A DNA stretch of 7,155 bases, from contig JADFZC010000128.1 in assembly GCA_015232735.1 (NCBI GenBank), positions 1 through 7,155 of the forward strand, in the 5' to 3' direction. The stretch comes from Oligoflexales bacterium. Its GTDB lineage: Bacteria > Bdellovibrionota > Oligoflexia > Oligoflexales > Oligoflexaceae. Below are positions 6,108-7,155 of this stretch, one piece after another. A model generated the notes under the pieces. The model was given only the letters and a program-made list of their open reading frames with translations, made no database searches and was not told the DNA's origin. Both the position numbers and the translations under genes were made by a program. The stretch's first letter is position 1; every line of letters begins with the position of its first letter.

Positions 6108-6875
6108 ATGACAATTAAAATTGAATTAAGTAAAATCCCAATATTTGGTTGTATTAACAAAACATTTATTTCAAAACTAAATGAATGCATTCTAACAATA
6201 AAAAAAAACAAACATGATGTAATCCTGATGGAAGGCGAGGATGTTCTGGGTGTCTATATAATAATCTCTGGCAGTGTTCAGGTTGAATCCGGCAAAGGCC
6301 ATTGCATGATTACTCAAATAGGCAAGGATGATGTATTTGGCGAAATGTCTCTAGTAGAACAAACCACTGCCTCCGCTACAATCCGTGCCGCAGAGAATGA
6401 TACTATTCTCGTCCTCATTAATGGAAAAAAACTTCAAGAACATCTCAGCACTGAACCTGATTTGGCGGCAGAATTTTATCGCGGAATCTCAAAGACCCTT
6501 TCCAATCGACTAAGAAAAACAAATGAACTGTACATGCATCATATCGAATCAATAAAAAAAATGCGCACTGAATTATTTGACCCGTCTGCTTTGCTTGAAG
6601 AATCCAGGAAAATGATATCAAAGCTGGAATTTATAGCCGGACTTGTAGAGAATAATAGGAATCAGTCAATCGAAAATATTGAAGGACTTTCAATAGATCT
6701 GCCAAATACTGCAAAGGAACTTTCAATTACAGCAAAAAGAACAGTTTCAGAAAATACAACAACCATTTTAAATGAACTAGAAAACGCTAAAAAGTACGTT
6801 ATAAACTTTGAAAAAGCAATTACACAGCTGAATTCTTTCATTGAGGAACCCAAAGAAAACGGGGGGGCCAAATGA
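6108..6875 (+). CDS. Cyclic-nucleotide-binding-domain protein with coiled-coil C-terminus
   Basis: This is a 255-residue protein. Residues ~10-135 form a CNB (Crp-like) beta-roll: the ILMEGEDVLGVYIIISGSVQVE strands (39-60), the phosphate-binding cassette FGEMSL (77-82), and TTASATIRA (86-94), followed by the closing helix. In ligand-binding CRP and kinase domains an Arg contacts the phosphate just before the Ser/Ala of this segment; here that place is A88, so ordinary cAMP binding is doubtful, although the Glu (E79) is kept. The remaining ~120 residues are helical and polar with heptad-like stretches (KTLSNRLRKTNELYMHHIESIKK; ENAKKYVINFEKAITQLNSFI). No helix-turn-helix is visible, so it is not a classical Crp/FNR transcription factor. 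It is more likely a cytoplasmic sensor or scaffold. It overlaps the lipoprotein gene by ATGA, so the two are probably functionally linked. The ATG has no good Shine-Dalgarno. Confidence 0.88.
   Translation: MTIKIELSKIPIFGCINKTFISKLNECILTIKKNKHDVILMEGEDVLGVYIIISGSVQVESGKGHCMITQIGKDDVFGEMSLVEQTTASATIRAAENDTILVLINGKKLQEHLSTEPDLAAEFYRGISKTLSNRLRKTNELYMHHIESIKKMRTELFDPSALLEESRKMISKLEFIAGLVENNRNQSIENIEGLSIDLPNTAKELSITAKRTVSENTTTILNELENAKKYVINFEKAITQLNSFIEEPKENGGAK
6861..6867 (+). promoter_or_regulatory. G7 tract acting as Shine-Dalgarno for the lipoprotein gene
   Basis: Seven consecutive G's encode the Gly-Gly-(Ala) end of the CNB-fold protein and lie 4 nt before the lipoprotein ATG. They are the only Shine-Dalgarno-like sequence there. 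Homopolymeric G tracts are prone to slippage. One extra G would put the upstream frame in register with the lipoprotein frame. Confidence 0.5.
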
Positions 6876-7155
6876 CACCATTCAGACTGTTATCCTGTCT
6901 TTTTATAATTATTCTTTCAGTTCAAGGTTGCCAAACCATGAGTTATTTTCTCCCTGAAGCGGAATATGTGGCGCAAAATGGCGATCTCCACACTCTGGGC
7001 TACATTTATGGTTCGGCGGATGAAGACATGTTCCGATATTTTCGGGATTCCTATGATAAAAAACTAGACGATAAAGCCAAGGAAATATGTAGATCCATTT
7101 CATACGAGATCATGGAGAAATCACGCAAACCTAACACCCTATCTATTTTAAAAAA
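6872..7155 (+). CDS. Putative lipoprotein, partial at right edge
   Basis: The frame is open from ATG 6872 to the window end (94 full codons). The N-terminus is a lipoprotein signal: FRLL then a hydrophobic core (SCLFIIILSV) and a lipobox-like VQGC with the lipidated cysteine at residue 20, where the -2 Gln is unusual. No aspartate follows the cysteine, so by the enterobacterial rule it would go to the outer membrane, a rule that may not hold here. The mature part is polar and helix-prone, with aromatic and charged residues (for example DMFRYFRDSYDKKL), and matches no family I recognise. It overlaps the CNB-fold gene stop by ATGA, so translation is coupled. The C-terminus and total length are unknown. 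Confidence 0.75.
   Translation, partial: MTPFRLLSCLFIIILSVQGCQTMSYFLPEAEYVAQNGDLHTLGYIYGSADEDMFRYFRDSYDKKLDDKAKEICRSISYEIMEKSRKPNTLSILK

Noticed and set aside
6662..7103. Minus-strand ORFs opposite the CNB-fold protein and the lipoprotein
   Set aside because: They run opposite genes with clear domain or signal-peptide evidence and have no ribosome-binding site.

Overview
The window looks like part of a chromosome from an AT-leaning deltaproteobacterium (Desulfobacterota or a Geobacter/Desulfuromonas-like lineage). This is inferred from four things: the style of the ribosomal proteins L13 and S9, a bactofilin, a small conserved protein downstream of rpsI that resembles uncharacterised deltaproteobacterial proteins, and the gene style. 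It comes from reading protein sequences alone, with no database search.

Layout, left to right. Positions 1-147 hold no supportable gene. A bactofilin gene (149-651 region, minus strand, GTG start) diverges from an unrecognised, lysine-rich, AT-rich plus-strand gene (773-1513) that has an extended -10 promoter. That gene converges on a minus-strand block: rplM-rpsI (L13-S9, sharing a TAATG junction), a hairpin terminator, and then a small conserved gene of unknown function. The rplM promoter is a clear sigma-70 type (TTGACC-17-TATAGT), and its -35 lies inside a perfect palindrome. Upstream on the same strand are two GT4-type glycosyltransferases. They overlap by a GTGA junction, and the first of them overlaps a previously hidden 29-codon ORF by a TTGA junction. 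About 400 AT-rich bases follow, carrying an 11-bp inverted repeat, an imperfect 16-bp direct repeat and an 18-bp near-palindrome. Divergent from the glycosyltransferases, the plus strand encodes a cyclic-nucleotide-binding-fold protein with a coiled-coil tail instead of a DNA-binding domain. It overlaps by ATGA the start of a lipoprotein gene that runs off the right edge.

How the parts work together. rplM-rpsI is housekeeping translation machinery. The glycosyltransferase pair most likely adds sugars in surface polysaccharide or O-antigen synthesis. The bactofilin forms a cytoskeletal polymer that may scaffold envelope processes. The CNB-fold protein and the lipoprotein look like a coupled two-gene unit linking an intracellular sensor-like protein with an envelope protein, but their function is unknown. 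I see no CRISPR array, insertion sequence, tRNA or rRNA, and no clear defence system. The best candidates for something undescribed are the CNB/coiled-coil plus lipoprotein pair, the coupled mini-ORF ahead of the glycosyltransferases, the repeat-bearing intergenic region, and the orphan gene at 773-1513.
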